A model generated the notes under the pieces. The model saw nothing but the letters and a program-made list of their open reading frames with translations, had not been told where the DNA came from and ran no database searches. Of a DNA stretch of 15,779 nucleotides, positions 14,474-15,779 are shown in pieces (the first letter of the stretch is position 1; the number at the start of each line of letters is the position of its first letter). The position numbers and the translations under genes were made by a program. This DNA is from an uncultured Leucobacter sp. (lineage in GTDB: Bacteria; Actinomycetota; Actinomycetes; Actinomycetales; Microbacteriaceae), in the NCBI GenBank assembly GCA_945952575.1, contig CAMFIY010000017.1, forward strand, positions 1-15,779, written 5' to 3'.

Positions 14474-15046
14474 ATGCCGATATCACCCGGACGCCCGCGA
14501 CGGGCGTCTCCGGAGCTGCTGCAGGAGGCGGCGTTCGAGCTCTTCCAGTTGCGCGGCTATCGGAAGACGAGCGTCGAGCTCATCGCGAAGACCGCGGGAT
14601 TCAGCCGAGCCACCTTCTTCAATTTCTTCTCATCGAAGGCCGAGCTGTTCTGGGTCGAGACCGACGCGCTCATCGCCTCGCTCGACGAGACGCTCGAGGA
14701 GCAGGCGCGGGAGAGCGATCCGCCGCCGTTGAAGACGGTGCTGCTCGACTTCGCCGGCGGACTGGGCGCTTCGTCGATCCCCTGGGCGCTGCAGCACTAT
14801 CGGCTGCTCGAAGCGGCCGATGACCTGGTGGCGAGCGGCGCCGGACGGGTGCTGCGGTTGAACCGCGCTTTTCAGGTCTACCTGGAGGAGCGGGATCCCG
14901 AGTCGAGTCGTGACGCGCATGCCGCCCGGGCCGCCGCGACGACCGCGCTGCTGCTGACCGCGCTGTCGGCCTGGATCGACGCGGGGGTGGTGCGGGGCAC
15001 GCTCGCCGAGCGCCTCGCCGACGGTCTCGCCCTCATCAGCGACTGA
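14474..15046 (+). CDS. TetR-family transcriptional regulator
   Basis: A 190-residue protein. The N-terminal helix-turn-helix is clear: FELFQLRGYRKTSVELIAKTAGFSRATFFNFFSSKAELF (about 20-60), with the TetR signature of a turn before FSRATFFNFF followed by a helix starting KAEL. The remaining ~130 residues form the all-helical ligand-binding and dimer domain, with no family-specific motif that I recognise. ATG 14474 is preferred because AGGAG ends 6 bases upstream. The in-frame ATG at 14468 directly abuts that site. It probably represses the divergent peptide/nickel-type importer and itself through the 21-bp inverted repeat just upstream, and would release DNA on binding the imported compound or a derivative. 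The ligand is unknown. Confidence 0.93.
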   Translation: MPISPGRPRRASPELLQEAAFELFQLRGYRKTSVELIAKTAGFSRATFFNFFSSKAELFWVETDALIASLDETLEEQARESDPPPLKTVLLDFAGGLGASSIPWALQHYRLLEAADDLVASGAGRVLRLNRAFQVYLEERDPESSRDAHAARAAATTALLLTALSAWIDAGVVRGTLAERLADGLALISD

Positions 15047-15058
15047 GCCCGCCGGGGG

Positions 15059-15090
15059 ATCCGGTGCTGCGACGGGCTCGGCAACCGGAT
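15059..15090. repeat. Inverted repeat ATCCGGT/ACCGGAT between tetR and def
   Basis: Perfect 7-base arms (15059-15065 and 15084-15090) are separated by 18 bases, in the 63-base gap after the TetR gene. No T-run follows, so it is not a standard terminator. The right arm ends 6 bases before the TAGGCT box of def, so the repeat could be an operator spanning its -35 region, or a weak hairpin at the end of the TetR mRNA. Confidence 0.3.
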
Positions 15091-15096
15091 ACGCCC

Positions 15097-15102
15097 TAGG
15101 CT
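15097..15102 (+). promoter_or_regulatory. -10 box TAGGCT of a leaderless def promoter
   Basis: TAGGCT is separated by exactly seven bases from the ATG at 15110. Transcription starting seven or so bases after a -10 would begin at the A of the start codon. No Shine-Dalgarno sequence precedes the ATG. Both facts fit a leaderless mRNA, which is common in actinobacteria. A -35 match is not evident. Confidence 0.6.
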
Positions 15103-15109
15103 AGAACCC

Positions 15110-15673
15110 ATGTCTATCCTCCCCATCGTCATCAGCGGTGAGCCCGTGCTGCACCGTCCCGCGGAGCCCGTGACGGAGTTCGACGCCGCGCTGCGGGCTC
15201 TCGTCGACGACATGTACGAGACCTGCGAGGCGGCCCCGGGCGTGGGGCTCGCGGCCCCCCAGGTCGGGATCGGCAAGCGCCTCTTCGTCTGGATGTACGA
15301 GGATCAGGACGATGCCCCGGCTCGCGGCGTCGCCATCAACCCGACGCTCTGGATCGCTCCGCTCGAGCCCGGTCTTCCCGGTGAGGACGAGGTCGAGGGG
15401 TGCCTCTCGTTCCCCGGCGAGCGCTTCGCGCTGCGCCGCGCGTCGCGCGCCCTGCTGCGGGCGCAGGACATCGACGGCGCGCCCTTCGAGTTCGAGACCG
15501 GCGGCTGGTTCGCGCGCATCATGCAGCACGAGTACGACCATCTCGACGGCCTGCTGTACGTCGATCGTCTGCAACACCCGGAGAGCCGGGGCGCGCAGAA
15601 GGCCGAGCGCAGGAACGGCTGGGGAAAGCCGGGTCTGAGCTGGCTGCCGGGAGTCGACGACCTCGAGGGTTAG
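15110..15673 (+). CDS. def: Peptide deformylase
   Basis: A 187-residue metalloenzyme that removes the formyl group from the N-terminal methionine of new proteins. All three family motifs are intact: motif 1 GVGLAAPQVG (44-53), motif 2 EGCLS with metal ligand Cys98, and motif 3 QHEYDH with ligands His140 and His144 and catalytic Glu141. The tail after residue ~153 (RNGWGKPGLSWLPG) is the Trp-Gly/Pro-Gly-Leu-Ser-Trp extension usual in actinobacterial deformylases. ATG 15110 is the first codon of the predicted leaderless transcript. The stop overlaps the stop of the next gene on the opposite strand. Many genomes hold several def copies, so this need not be the essential one. It is not next to fmt here. 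Confidence 0.96.
   Translation: MSILPIVISGEPVLHRPAEPVTEFDAALRALVDDMYETCEAAPGVGLAAPQVGIGKRLFVWMYEDQDDAPARGVAINPTLWIAPLEPGLPGEDEVEGCLSFPGERFALRRASRALLRAQDIDGAPFEFETGGWFARIMQHEYDHLDGLLYVDRLQHPESRGAQKAERRNGWGKPGLSWLPGVDDLEG
15670..15673. other. Interlocked stop codons in TTAG of convergent genes
   Basis: Bases 15671-15673 give TAG for def, and 15672-15670 on the other strand give TAA for the unrecognised gene. The two overlap by four bases, repeating the arrangement at 2504-2507. The minus-strand reading depends on that partial gene being real. Confidence 0.65.
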
Positions 15674-15779
15674 CCCGCCTGGGATCCGGTCCCGCCCCAG
15701 ACCGGCCGGTTCTTCGGGAGCGGCGCGTAGGTGAGGGCCTTGCTCGTGGAGAGGCCGAGCCGTGCGAGCGTCTCCGCGA
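15670..15779 (-). CDS. C-terminus of an unrecognised protein
   Basis: Only the last 35 codons are present. The frame runs open from the window edge to TAA and contains ETLARLGLSTSKALTYAPLPKNRP followed by a VWGGTGSQAG tail. An amphipathic helix followed by a Pro-rich end looks like a real protein terminus, and stop-to-stop contact with def supports it, but I do not recognise the family. The alternative is that the frame is a chance opening in GC-rich DNA. Confidence 0.5.
   Translation of the reverse strand, partial: AETLARLGLSTSKALTYAPLPKNRPVWGGTGSQAG

Noticed and set aside
11017..14823. A 1268-codon open frame on the plus strand, antisense to the ABC importer operon
   Set aside because: It is a shadow of the GC-rich third codon positions of four clear ABC genes. 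Its translation is Arg/Gly/Glu-rich with no domain, it spans gene boundaries, and it runs into tetR in the wrong frame.
1..15779. CRISPR arrays, tRNA or rRNA genes, insertion sequences, attachment sites
   Set aside because: I saw no regularly spaced repeats, no cloverleaf-like sequence, no transposase or integrase motifs and no terminal inverted repeats.

Overview
The window is very GC-rich bacterial DNA. Coding density is high, GTG starts are frequent, several gene ends overlap by a few bases, and long spurious open frames lie antisense to the real genes. Together with recurrent TANNNT-type -10 boxes (often TAGGCT), a leaderless peptide deformylase gene with an actinobacterial C-terminal tail, and the antiporter, DUF1801 and HSP90-family proteins seen here, this points to a high-GC actinobacterium, probably of the Microbacteriaceae. 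The genus cannot be fixed from this sequence. I see no rRNA, tRNA, insertion sequence, prophage or CRISPR array, so this reads as ordinary chromosome.

Layout. (1) 1-1167, minus: the first 389 codons of a multi-spanning membrane protein that leads into a GGDEF (cyclic-di-GMP synthase) domain and runs off the window. Its promoter has a perfect TTGACA followed by a 22-bp near-perfect palindrome. (2) 1323-2507, plus: a CPA-type cation:proton antiporter, divergent from (1). (3) 2504-6818, minus: a three-gene cluster of YbjN-domain protein, HSP90-family ATPase and TPR-like helical-repeat protein. The last two overlap by GTGA. This is the best candidate here for a little-described functional unit, an HSP90-like chaperone with two dedicated partners. 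(4) 6899-8149, minus: a DHA1-type major facilitator exporter. (5) 8285-8677, plus: a DUF1801 protein, whose end overlaps (6) 8649-9293, minus: oligoribonuclease. (7) 9325-14415, minus: a complete peptide/nickel-type ABC importer. In transcription order it is lipoprotein binding protein, two permeases and one polypeptide carrying both ATPase domains. (8) 14474-15046, plus: a divergent TetR-family regulator. A 21-bp inverted repeat between (7) and (8) is its likely operator. (9) 15110-15673, plus: peptide deformylase, probably read from a leaderless mRNA. (10) 15670-15779, minus: the last 35 codons of an unrecognised gene.

How they may work together. The importer and its TetR neighbour form a self-contained, locally regulated uptake locus. 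The YbjN/HSP90/TPR genes look like one operon with its own promoter and would act in protein quality control or maturation of unknown clients. Oligoribonuclease finishes RNA decay and also degrades pGpG, the breakdown product of cyclic-di-GMP, but nothing here ties it to the GGDEF gene 7 kb away. All three convergent gene pairs overlap at their 3' ends (by 4, 29 and 4 bases), so no intrinsic terminator can lie between them.
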